DNA of 64,000 nt from a virus, in the IMG/VR virus record IMGVR_UViG_3300042934_000861, positions 1-64,000 of that record. One strand, 5' to 3'. Under the pieces are notes generated by a model that made no database searches, was not told where the DNA came from, and saw only the letters and a program-made list of their open reading frames with translations. Shown in pieces: positions 6,541-13,543 of the stretch. How positions within the stretch are numbered: the first letter of the stretch is position 1; the number at the start of each line of letters is the position of its first letter. Made by a program: the position numbers and the translations under genes.

Positions 6541-7722
6541 GTTATTTACTGCAACCGTACTGCAACCCGGAATTACTGCAGTAGTAATTGCAGTATTCAG
6601 CGTATTAGCTACCCCTTGTTGGCCTTCTAGGGTAGTATGCTGGTACCTCGATGTAGTCCTGGGATCAGCATGCCTCATTTGAGCTTGTATTAGCCTCTGG
6701 TGAACATTTAATGCTACGAGTTGGCTAGCATAGTTATGACGCAAATCATGGAATCTCAGGCCTTCTACGCTTAACTCACCGGCATTATATAGTTTGTCCA
6801 CTTTTATTCTAAAGTCTCTCCTGAAATTATTAGGATTTAGAGGCTTTTTATTTTTTTGTGCAAAGACATATTCACTGGTTCTTTCCAGACTTTGTAAATG
6901 GTCAATAACAAAATCCGGCACTGCAATTGTTGCTTTAGATGATTTGCTCTTAGTTTTGTTCTGAATTGTTGGTATAGAATTAACTCTAACATAACTACGT
7001 TTAATACTTACGGTTTTATTAGTGAAATCAAAATCTTCCCATTTAAGTGCTAAAATTTCTGAACGCCTGAGCCCAGTACCGTACTCAGTTAAAACGACTG
7101 GATATAATCTTGTTCCAAAGCAGACTTCTAAAATTTTAGTCATCTCTGTTTCCGTTAGTGGATCAAGTTCACGCATTTCTATTGTGGGAAGTTCAATTCT
7201 ATCAGCAGGGTTTTTTACTATTAAGTCGTTGTCAATAGCATCATTGAAAACTTGCTGGAGGATAAGGTGCAGTATTTTTACTGTTGCGGGGGCCAAGGTT
7301 TGGGCTTTTATGCCAATAAATTTCTGAACATCAGGTTTCGTAACTTCATTTATTTTGTCGTCTTTAAAGTAGGGGATGACATGTACTCTGGCATTTATTT
7401 CATATTTATGCCAAGTGCCGGCTGAAACAGATAACTTTTTTTTCTGCAAGAAAGCATTAATAGCTGTCTCCATGGTATCAGTACTACTTTTGACTAATGC
7501 AGCTTGGTGATTTTGAATTTGCAATTCAATTAATTTGTTTTTAACGATTTCACGTGTTTTTCCGTAGACTGTTTTACGGATCAACTTTCCTTCGTCATTT
7601 CTACCTGCGGTTATTTGAGCAGCATAACCATTTTTATATTCGTAGATTGTACCTTCGCCATTACCTCGTTTAGTTTTCTTTTTCTTTTTCTTTTTCACTT
7701 TATCGGTGTTTTCAGTTTCCAT
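6523..7722 (-). CDS. int: Tyrosine-family site-specific integrase
   Basis: 399 aa. The N-terminus is a lysine-rich tail followed by an AP2-like arm-binding segment (GTIYEYKNGYAAQITAG, residues ~24-40). A SAM-like core-binding domain spans ~80-175 and the catalytic domain ~185-375. Catalytic residues seen: Arg220 (TGLRRSE), His325/Arg328 (HDLRHNYAS), His351 (RHADPRTTSRY) and the nucleophile Tyr360. It recombines attP with a tRNA attB. The 3' end abuts the tRNA-Pro fragment, the standard position for a prophage integrase. The poly-Lys run (residues 9-19) is encoded by near-homopolymeric A-rich codons. The gene is divergent from the LexA-box promoter region. Confidence 0.95.
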   Translation of the reverse strand: METENTDKVKKKKKKKTKRGNGEGTIYEYKNGYAAQITAGRNDEGKLIRKTVYGKTREIVKNKLIELQIQNHQAALVKSSTDTMETAINAFLQKKKLSVSAGTWHKYEINARVHVIPYFKDDKINEVTKPDVQKFIGIKAQTLAPATVKILHLILQQVFNDAIDNDLIVKNPADRIELPTIEMRELDPLTETEMTKILEVCFGTRLYPVVLTEYGTGLRRSEILALKWEDFDFTNKTVSIKRSYVRVNSIPTIQNKTKSKSSKATIAVPDFVIDHLQSLERTSEYVFAQKNKKPLNPNNFRRDFRIKVDKLYNAGELSVEGLRFHDLRHNYASQLVALNVHQRLIQAQMRHADPRTTSRYQHTTLEGQQGVANTLNTAITTAVIPGCSTVAVNNKKNEA

Positions 7723-7849
7723 GGTACCTCTCCATCTATTAATTGTTCGCTTGAAAAAAACAGTGTATTTTGTAAAAATTTGTTGGAAAATTATTACTTA
7801 ATTTTGCAGGAATATTGCAAATTTGACGAGAAGAAATAATGTTCATGAC

Positions 7850-7877
7850 TTACAATATCGAACATATGTTCTAATTT
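7850..7877 (+). promoter_or_regulatory. LexA-box promoter upstream of the 42-aa ORF
   Basis: CGAACATATGTTCT (7859-7872) contains a perfect GAAC-N4-GTTC palindrome, the Firmicutes LexA (DinR) operator. It lies between a plausible -35 TTACAA (7850-7855) and -10 TAATTT (7872-7877) with 16-base spacing, so LexA binding would block polymerase. The promoter points at the small ORF starting at 7952. A leftward promoter for the integrase could overlap the same box. Confidence 0.65.
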
Positions 7878-7951
7878 TAAACTTTTTTAACAGGAATTGT
7901 AGTCATATATAGCGAATAATGGAATGACGATCAAGGTGGGAGTGTGGAACA

Positions 7952-8080
7952 ATGGAGCCAAACTACATTATCAAAGATCTTTTTGAAGCTGCTAAATGGC
8001 TCAGGAGGGAGGATGGAAGTTACATAGTTGATCCCAACTATTTACAGGAATTTCTAAAGGAATTTTCAATAACGCGGTAA
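7952..8080 (+). CDS. 42-aa protein under a LexA box, candidate SOS-induced antirepressor
   Basis: ATG 7952 is preceded by GGTGGGAGTG and the frame runs 42 codons to TAA. The protein (MEPNYIIKDLFEAAKWLRRE, then DGSYIVDPNYLQEFLKEFS) reads as two amphipathic helices with a central DGSYIVDP turn. It has no Cys and no membrane segment. It is transcribed towards the repressor gene and shares a bidirectional terminator with it. Promoter control by LexA and position beside a non-cleavable repressor suggest it couples DNA damage to induction by binding the repressor. That role is inference; no family is recognised. Confidence 0.6.
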   Translation: MEPNYIIKDLFEAAKWLRREDGSYIVDPNYLQEFLKEFSITR

Positions 8081-8090
8081 ATAAAAATAA

Positions 8091-8121
8091 GTAGCCACCA
8101 AATTCCGGAAGGCTACTTTTT
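8091..8121. terminator. Bidirectional terminator between the 42-aa ORF and the repressor
   Basis: GTAGCC (8091-8096) pairs with GGCTAC (8111-8116), with T-rich sequence after the stem on the plus strand and A-rich sequence before it (T-rich for the minus strand). The repressor stop codon lies in the right arm. Confidence 0.75.
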
Positions 8122-8484
8122 TATTTCCAACCACAGTTCTAAGAGCTTGTCGAATTGTTCTGGTGTTAGACCGTTTTTGGCTGCTTTCTCTGTAAGGACA
8201 AGAAATGGTACATTTCGTCCATTCATAATGAAGTTACGTGTTTCTTCCGGCATTTCTGGAATTAAGTCTGTGGGGAGGCGTGAATCTTCGAGATAAAAAT
8301 AAGTTTCGGGTACTTTAAGTGCATCACATATGAGTTTGACAGTGGCTTTTCGTGGGTTTTTTGTTTCTCCTGTCTCGATATCGGAAAGAGTGGAAACGCT
8401 AATACCTGTAATTTCCGATAAATCTTCAATGCGTAAATTTTTACCTTCTCGTAAACCTCTTAATTTTGAGCCGATAAACTGCAC
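8113..8484 (-). CDS. CI-like XRE-family prophage repressor
   Basis: 123 aa with a GTG start preceded by AAAGGAG on the minus strand. Residues 7-60 form an HTH_3/XRE domain (LREGKNLRIEDLSEITGISV, STLSDIETGE). A linker and a C-terminal helical segment (LTPEQFDKLLELWLEIKK) probably mediate dimerisation. No S24 peptidase domain and no Ala-Gly cleavage site is present, so RecA-stimulated self-cleavage is not available. It is divergent from a Cro-like gene with palindromic operators between them, the classic lysogeny switch. It is convergent with the LexA-controlled 42-aa ORF. Confidence 0.9.
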   Translation of the reverse strand: MQFIGSKLRGLREGKNLRIEDLSEITGISVSTLSDIETGETKNPRKATVKLICDALKVPETYFYLEDSRLPTDLIPEMPEETRNFIMNGRNVPFLVLTEKAAKNGLTPEQFDKLLELWLEIKK

Positions 8485-8526
8485 GATAATTCTCCTTTCG
8501 ATTCCATATTATATGCGATTTTCATG

Positions 8527-8560
8527 TCGAATAATACCTGTAAACTTTGGTATTATTCGA
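8527..8560. promoter_or_regulatory. 12-bp perfect inverted repeat upstream of the repressor
   Basis: TCGAATAATACC (8527-8538) and GGTATTATTCGA (8549-8560) are perfect inverted repeats around a 10-base loop, followed by a T run to the right. It sits in the repressor leader. It could be an operator for autoregulation or a weak rightward terminator; the sequence supports either. Confidence 0.6.
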
Positions 8561-8579
8561 TTTTTTTATTTATAAACCT

Positions 8580-8693
8580 TTTCGGAAATACCGAAATATT
8601 TTGTATTAAAACGTGCAAAATAGTATTGACTTGTATCGGAATGTCCGATAGAATTAAACTATCGCAGCAAGCCTTTTTCGGAATAACCGGAAA
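8580..8693 (+). promoter_or_regulatory. Early promoter with palindromic repressor operators
   Basis: A near-consensus promoter, TTGACT (8626-8631) - 17 bp - TAGAAT (8649-8654), points to the Cro-like gene. Its spacer is the perfect palindrome TATCGGA-ATG-TCCGATA (8634-8650). A second palindrome TTTCGG-N5-CCGAAA lies at 8580-8596 and a third, imperfect TTTCGGAATAACCGGAAA, at 8676-8693. The shared half-site is T(T/A)TCGGA. Repressor bound at the central operator would cover both promoter elements. Confidence 0.8.
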
Positions 8694-8707
8694 GGAAAGA
8701 TGAAGCA

Positions 8708-8890
8708 ATGAAAATAAAACGGCTCCGAGTTGAAAAGGGTTGGAGTCAACAACGACTTGCAAATGAAGCTGGTGTGCCGCGATCATCATTAGCCGACTTG
8801 GAAACAAGGAAAACCTTACCAAGTCATAAAGATCAGTTGGAAAGAATAGCCAAGGCGTTGGGGGTGAGTGTAGATGATCTGTACGACTGA
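8708..8890 (+). CDS. Cro-like XRE transcriptional regulator
   Basis: 60 aa, essentially a bare HTH_3 domain: LRVEKGWSQQRLANEAGV, RSSLADLETRKT and IAKALGVSVDDLYD. It is preceded by AAAGGAAAGA. It is the first gene of the rightward early operon, downstream of the operator-covered promoter, which is the position of Cro. It should compete with the 123-aa repressor for the TCGGA operators. Such 60-65-aa XRE proteins are widespread in Firmicutes phages. Confidence 0.88.
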   Translation: MKIKRLRVEKGWSQQRLANEAGVPRSSLADLETRKTLPSHKDQLERIAKALGVSVDDLYD

Positions 8891-8909
8891 AAAGAAAACG
8901 GAGTCATTG

Positions 8910-9074
8910 ATGAAGATTAAAGAAGTAGCTGAGAGGCTTAATGTTTCTCGTACTACTGTGTATGAAATTATTCATTCAAAAGGGTTTCCGCTCAAAAAAC
9001 TAGGTCCCAAAAAGTATCGAGTATATCGAGATAAGTTAGAAAGATGGATTGAGAACAATGGAAGAACGGTGTAG
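8910..9074 (+). CDS. Excisionase-like helix-turn-helix protein
   Basis: 54 aa from ATG 8910, chosen because CGGAG lies 8-10 bases upstream; an ATG at 8874 would overlap the Cro gene and lacks an RBS. The sequence is an excisionase/MerR-like HTH_17 domain (MKIKEVAERLNVSRTTVYEI, ending FPLKKLGPKKYRVYRDKLERW). Proteins of this type act as recombination directionality factors or small regulators. Placement directly after Cro, and remote from int, fits either. Confidence 0.75.
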   Translation: MKIKEVAERLNVSRTTVYEIIHSKGFPLKKLGPKKYRVYRDKLERWIENNGRTV

Positions 9075-9088
9075 TTGGAGGGGTTTAC

Positions 9089-9895
9089 ATGAGTTGCTTA
9101 GCAATTATTGAGCACCAAGGTCAGCGGGTATTAACTACTCAACAATTGGCACAAGTTTATGAAACCGATGGAAATAACATTAAAAACAATTTTGCTAATA
9201 ACAAAGATCGGTTCGTTGAAGGAAGGGACTATTTTTTCCTTCAAAACGAAGAGTTACAAGAGTTTAAAAGGGTAGTCAATGATATTGACCAGCCTTTGAA
9301 ATTTACTTCTCAATTGTATCTCTGGACTGAGCGTGGAGCAAATCGTCACTCAAAAATATTGGATACTGAAAAAGCTTGGCAACAATTTGATGTTTTAGAA
9401 GAAACATATTTTAAGGCAAGGCAAGAAGCGATTGAGCTAAATAAATTATCTCCAGAATTGCAGATGTTCAAATTGATATTCGATAACACAGCAAAATTGC
9501 AAATTGAATTGGCAGAAGCAAATGCAAAAGCATCTGAAGCTATTGAAAGAACTGGTAATGTTGAGCACCGGTTAGAGGTTGTGAAAGAAACAATTATTCA
9601 ACGTGATGATAATTGGCGTGATTCTATCAACTCCATGATAAACAAAATCGCCCATAACACTGCCGATAAAAATTATCAGGCCGTTCGTACTGAAAGCTAT
9701 GCCTTGCTCGAATCAAGAGCTTCATGTGACTTAAATACTCGTATTCGAAATATGCGGCAGCGTCTTGAAAATTCCGGCGCCACTAAAACAAAAATAAACT
9801 CTATCACCAAAATGGATGTAATAGAGTCTAATAAGCAATTGAAAGAAATTTATACCGGCATTGTAAAAGAAATGTTGATCAAGTATGTAGCGTAA
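9089..9895 (+). CDS. ORF6N/ORF6C-type phage antirepressor
   Basis: 268 aa. The N-terminal ~90 residues (VLTTQQLAQVYETDGNNIKN, FVEGRDYFFL, LYLWTERGANRHSKILDTEKAW) match the ORF6N DNA-binding domain. The C-terminal ~130 residues (RDDNWRDSINSMINKIA, YALLESRASCDLNTRI) match the ORF6C domain. Such proteins antagonise CI repressors or act as early regulators in Firmicutes phages. GGAGGGG precedes the ATG. The gene lies in the early operon behind Cro and Xis, as usual. Confidence 0.88.
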   Translation: MSCLAIIEHQGQRVLTTQQLAQVYETDGNNIKNNFANNKDRFVEGRDYFFLQNEELQEFKRVVNDIDQPLKFTSQLYLWTERGANRHSKILDTEKAWQQFDVLEETYFKARQEAIELNKLSPELQMFKLIFDNTAKLQIELAEANAKASEAIERTGNVEHRLEVVKETIIQRDDNWRDSINSMINKIAHNTADKNYQAVRTESYALLESRASCDLNTRIRNMRQRLENSGATKTKINSITKMDVIESNKQLKEIYTGIVKEMLIKYVA

Positions 9896-9900
9896 GGAAG

Positions 9901-10107
9901 GTGATTAAAACGTCTGAATGTGACAATCTGCTTGAAGAACTCATAAAGCTACGTGCAATGGCTTTACAACTATCCCGTAACCTAACTGACAAAAATATCG
10001 CTGATGCTGAGTGTATTTGGAATCCGGCTGATGCACTACTTATTAAAAGGCAACTGTCTGAGCTACGTGCGTATTTGGATGAACCAAACGAAGGGAAGCG
10101 ATGCTAA
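9901..10107 (+). CDS. Small hypothetical helical protein
   Basis: 68 aa with a GTG start five bases after the antirepressor stop, preceded by GTAAGGAAG. It is predominantly helical (CDNLLEELIKLRAMALQLSR and LLIKRQLSELRAYLDEPN), with Cys at both ends and no recognisable domain. It ends directly before the next ATG, indicating translational coupling. Confidence 0.6.
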   Translation: MIKTSECDNLLEELIKLRAMALQLSRNLTDKNIADAECIWNPADALLIKRQLSELRAYLDEPNEGKRC

Positions 10108-10644
10108 ATGTTCTGCGATTGTTGCGGCGTTTGCTTTGACGACGTAACCGGAAGAAACATAGTCGATCATAGCAAATATGTTGAGGTTTGCAATCCGTGC
10201 AAAGATGAAATATGGGAGGATGAGCATATGCCTTTAATTCAAAAAGTTGAAAATATGGTAACTGTGATGAAAGAGGTTTTTGAAGAAACTAAAGCGATGT
10301 CCATAGGCATTAACTATAAGAATGAAATTGAAATTCACTTAACAAACGGGATGTTTGCACGAATAATTGGCACCGATTTTAATATAGCTGATTTCTCAGC
10401 GGGAAAACATCCTTTTAAGGCAACGCAAAAGCTTGGAGGTGCCAATTGGTTCACTCTGGTTGATCGTGACCAGTTGAAACCTGGCCTTGCACTTGAAGAT
10501 CAGCATAAAACAGTAAGAGAGTATATCAAATCGCTCATTCCAAAAGAAAAGACCGCTCCTGTTGGCGCAGAAGCGGTCAGCAATACAACATATAAAAATA
10601 ATCTTAGTACCTATGTTACCACAGAAGTGGAGGCGGGGCAATAA
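10108..10644 (+). CDS. Hypothetical protein with N-terminal zinc-finger-like motif
   Basis: 178 aa. MFCDCCGVCFDD at the N-terminus and VEVCNPCKDE near residue 28-37 give CxxC-N~20-CxxC, a probable zinc knuckle. The middle holds a beta-rich region (SIGINYKNEIEIHLTNGMFARI) and the C-terminus is disordered, Ser/Thr/Asn-rich. It starts immediately after the previous stop and overlaps the Rad52-like gene by one base, so it is likely part of the recombination operon. Family not recognised. Confidence 0.6.
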   Translation: MFCDCCGVCFDDVTGRNIVDHSKYVEVCNPCKDEIWEDEHMPLIQKVENMVTVMKEVFEETKAMSIGINYKNEIEIHLTNGMFARIIGTDFNIADFSAGKHPFKATQKLGGANWFTLVDRDQLKPGLALEDQHKTVREYIKSLIPKEKTAPVGAEAVSNTTYKNNLSTYVTTEVEAGQ

Positions 10645-11387
10645 TGCAGGATGATATAAAAAAGAAACTGCAAGAGCCTTTTCTACCAAGTGAAGTGGAG
10701 TGGCGTGTTGGTGCTACGACCCAAGATAAAACCAAGGGGATTGCACTTGCTTACGTTACAAACCGTGCGATTCAAAATAGATTGGATGAAGTTTTTGGCC
10801 CCTTAGGTTGGAAGAATGAATATCGCGAGTGGAAAACCAATAGCCAACTTTGTGGTATATCCATATTGCATAATGGCGAATGGATTACAAAGTGGGATGG
10901 AGCGGCTGACAGTGCAACAGAGGCTACTAAGGGTGGATTAAGCGATGCTATGAAACGTGCGGCTGTACAGTGGGGAATCGGAAGGTATCTTTATGAATTG
11001 GAAAATGAATGGGTACCAATAGAACCGTATGGAAAAAACTCATTTAAGTTAAAATCAATTCCATTCTTACCGCCATGGGCGCTGCCAGAAGGGTTTTCCT
11101 ATAATAAAAAGCCTGTACCAGCAATTGCGGCAACACCTGCAGCAACTCCCGTACTAACCCCTAAAGCGGCACCTGCACCAACGAAAGTCGGTGATGTTGC
11201 CATTTCGATTAAAGGTACTATGACTAAACTATCGGAGTTAGATATTGATCAGGTGCGCTGGTTAGCAGACAATGCGAAAAACGAAGTTGCCCGAACTGCA
11301 GCAAAAGATTACTTAGCTGAATTGAACGGCAAAACGGATAATTCCAAACCTACAGTTGAAGCAATATTTGGAGGCGAAGCGGTATGA
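10644..11387 (+). CDS. Rad52/22-family single-strand annealing protein
   Basis: 247 aa. Residues 1-125 carry the Rad52 signature: FLPSEVEWRVGATT, ALAYVTNRAIQNRLDEVFGPLGWK, then DGAADSATEATKGGLSDAMKRAAVQWGIGRYLY in two parts. These phage recombinases (Sak type) anneal complementary single strands for replication-dependent recombination. The C-terminal ~90 residues are a Pro/Ala-rich linker and a short helical tail, a likely SSB- or partner-binding region. It overlaps the next gene by 4 bases (an SMC-like ATPase) and acts with the phage SSB encoded at 32.1 kb. Confidence 0.88.
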   Translation: MQDDIKKKLQEPFLPSEVEWRVGATTQDKTKGIALAYVTNRAIQNRLDEVFGPLGWKNEYREWKTNSQLCGISILHNGEWITKWDGAADSATEATKGGLSDAMKRAAVQWGIGRYLYELENEWVPIEPYGKNSFKLKSIPFLPPWALPEGFSYNKKPVPAIAATPAATPVLTPKAAPAPTKVGDVAISIKGTMTKLSELDIDQVRWLADNAKNEVARTAAKDYLAELNGKTDNSKPTVEAIFGGEAV

Positions 11388-13543
11388 GTAGATTAACTGC
11401 TATTGAGTTTAAAAATATGAAAGGGCAAACAGCCGTGCAGGAGCTAACTGGCATGGATATCTTTACTGGCCGTAATGGAGCCGGTAAAACCACACGGATA
11501 CAGGCACTTGGCTATGCCATGCTTGGTTATGTGCCGGGGCAAAAGAAAACAGCTACCGACACCTTCAAGATGTCCACTGGCGACAATATGAGTGTGGGGT
11601 TACGGACAGAATCCTTTAGCCATGTTCGGGCTCTAACTAGAAGCGAAAAGCGTAATGCTAAAAACGGTGAGACTACCGTAACGATTAAAGAAAGCATTTC
11701 TGTTTCACCGAGCGCCGGTGAGCGTACTGATACAGATAAAAGTATCCGGATTGGAACTGAGATTGGGAATTTCCCGGTGATGATGGACTTTAGTGAATTT
11801 TTATCAATGTCCGATGCAAAACGCCGGGATTTTATCTACAGCCTTAGTCCGATAAAATCCGACTCATGGAACCGTGATCGGATTCAAGATTACCTTACTA
11901 AGAAACTGCTAACAGATGAATTGCAGGTCAATAATCCTGAGCAATTTAGCGTAATGCAAGAGCTCATCATAAAGGTAATTGCCGAGTATCCAATTGGTTT
12001 TGGAGTAAGTGAAGGACTTCAATCCATGCTTGGTTGGCTGGAAACGGAAAAAAAGTTCTGGTCCAGTAAGCAAAAGGATGCTCAGGGGGCAGTTCGCCAA
12101 ATCAGTGAATTAAAGAATGATCTTGAAGAGACTGAGCGGGGTATTGTCGCTAAAAAACAAGAGCTGGAGCTATTGCAAAATAGCTTGATTGATATTGAAA
12201 AGCAACTTACGGCTGGAGAGGAAAAGCAGAAAGCTGCCGATAAGAAAAGTGCAAGACTTGCTTTGTTGAACTCGGAAATAGTGAACCTGGAAGAATTGCC
12301 GACGCATGACCTTGCAGCGCTTGATACCAAAATTTCTGAACACCAAGGCCAACTGGTAGATCCACCTAACAATGACAATGAGTTAGCAACCATCAAAACT
12401 AAGATTTCTGATATACGAGTGTGCCGCAAAGAACTTGAAGATAAAGCCCGGGGCGTAAAAAGTACAATTAGCACAATCAAAACTACTGTAGCAACTTTAG
12501 AAGAGGCGCTTAAAAAGGTTGGTGAGCTCTCCGGTAGGTGTATTGCTCACCACATGGTTAAATGCCCGAAAGACTTCAATGACCCTGCGCTGGTGGAAGG
12601 GGTCAATAAGAATAAGGTTGCAGCAGATGCTAAAATTGCTGAATTGCAAACGGAAGTAAATGGCATAGAAGGCCAGATTAAAGCTCTCGATGATCAGGAA
12701 TTAGACCAGCAGAACAGGCAAGCGCTACTGGCTAAAGAAGCGCAGGAAATTAACCAGCGTAATGCCTCAATCAATAAGTCTATTACTGAATTGACCAATG
12801 AGCGCAATGGTTATGTCCAGAAAAATGCGGACCGTGATAGCAAACTTAAAGTATACCGTGAAGAACTGGTCCAACTGCAAACGGAGCCTGAAGAAATTGT
12901 TCCGGATATAGGGCCGCTTAAAGAACGGGCTGAGAATTGTCGCACTGCAATAACCAACTTGAAAGCGGTAGTTGATCAAAAGGAAAAAGCTAGACAGGCA
13001 CTTATCATCGTGCAGCAGTCCATGATTGATAACCGTAAGGCTGAATATAACGCTACTTGCTCAAAGCTCATTGCTGATACGTTGGGGGCAAAAGGCGTAC
13101 AGGGGGAACTTGTAAAGGAAATACTGCAGCCTATCAAAGTGGATATTGGCGTAAACCTGGCGCTAATGGGATTTGAGTATGAACCGTTTTTCCAAACAGA
13201 AAGTGATACCGGCAAGGAGATATTTCAATTTGGTTGGATAAATGAGAAAGGCCACTACGTTAATTTTGACGCTCTTTCTACTGGACAACAAACGGTGTTT
13301 TTAGCTGCTATGATGGTCACGATAATTGACCGTGCTAAGCCTAAGTTGCGGTTATTGGTAATGGATAATCTCAACCATTTAGATAAAAAGAACTTTCAGC
13401 TTCTCCTTAACGGCTTAGCTGAGGTAAAAGATAAGTTGGATAATATCATACTGGCCGGCGCGATTGAATTTGAATTCTCAGCTGATAACTGGACGGTATG
13501 GAATCTGGGTACGGAGGCTGCAAATGATGTCAGAATTGCTTAG
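11384..13543 (+). CDS. SMC/Rad50-like ATPase
   Basis: 719 aa. Walker A GRNGAGKTTR (residues 29-38) is at the N-terminus. A long coiled coil spans ~215-540. An ABC signature-like LSTGQQTVFLAA and a Walker B-like LRLLVMDNLNHLDKKN lie near the C-terminus. The Walker B Glu position is Asn, so hydrolysis may be weak. At the coiled-coil apex, residues 386-394 (CIAHHMVKCP) form a Cys/His cluster in the position of the Rad50 zinc hook, though not a CxxC. Placed between an annealing protein and a helicase, it likely works in end processing. No SbcD/Mre11 partner is visible next to it. Confidence 0.85.
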   Translation: MSRLTAIEFKNMKGQTAVQELTGMDIFTGRNGAGKTTRIQALGYAMLGYVPGQKKTATDTFKMSTGDNMSVGLRTESFSHVRALTRSEKRNAKNGETTVTIKESISVSPSAGERTDTDKSIRIGTEIGNFPVMMDFSEFLSMSDAKRRDFIYSLSPIKSDSWNRDRIQDYLTKKLLTDELQVNNPEQFSVMQELIIKVIAEYPIGFGVSEGLQSMLGWLETEKKFWSSKQKDAQGAVRQISELKNDLEETERGIVAKKQELELLQNSLIDIEKQLTAGEEKQKAADKKSARLALLNSEIVNLEELPTHDLAALDTKISEHQGQLVDPPNNDNELATIKTKISDIRVCRKELEDKARGVKSTISTIKTTVATLEEALKKVGELSGRCIAHHMVKCPKDFNDPALVEGVNKNKVAADAKIAELQTEVNGIEGQIKALDDQELDQQNRQALLAKEAQEINQRNASINKSITELTNERNGYVQKNADRDSKLKVYREELVQLQTEPEEIVPDIGPLKERAENCRTAITNLKAVVDQKEKARQALIIVQQSMIDNRKAEYNATCSKLIADTLGAKGVQGELVKEILQPIKVDIGVNLALMGFEYEPFFQTESDTGKEIFQFGWINEKGHYVNFDALSTGQQTVFLAAMMVTIIDRAKPKLRLLVMDNLNHLDKKNFQLLLNGLAEVKDKLDNIILAGAIEFEFSADNWTVWNLGTEAANDVRIA

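Noticed and set aside
12082-13215. Several minus-strand ORFs inside the SMC-like gene
   Set aside because: No ribosome sites, and the plus-strand gene has clear domains throughout; these are shadows.
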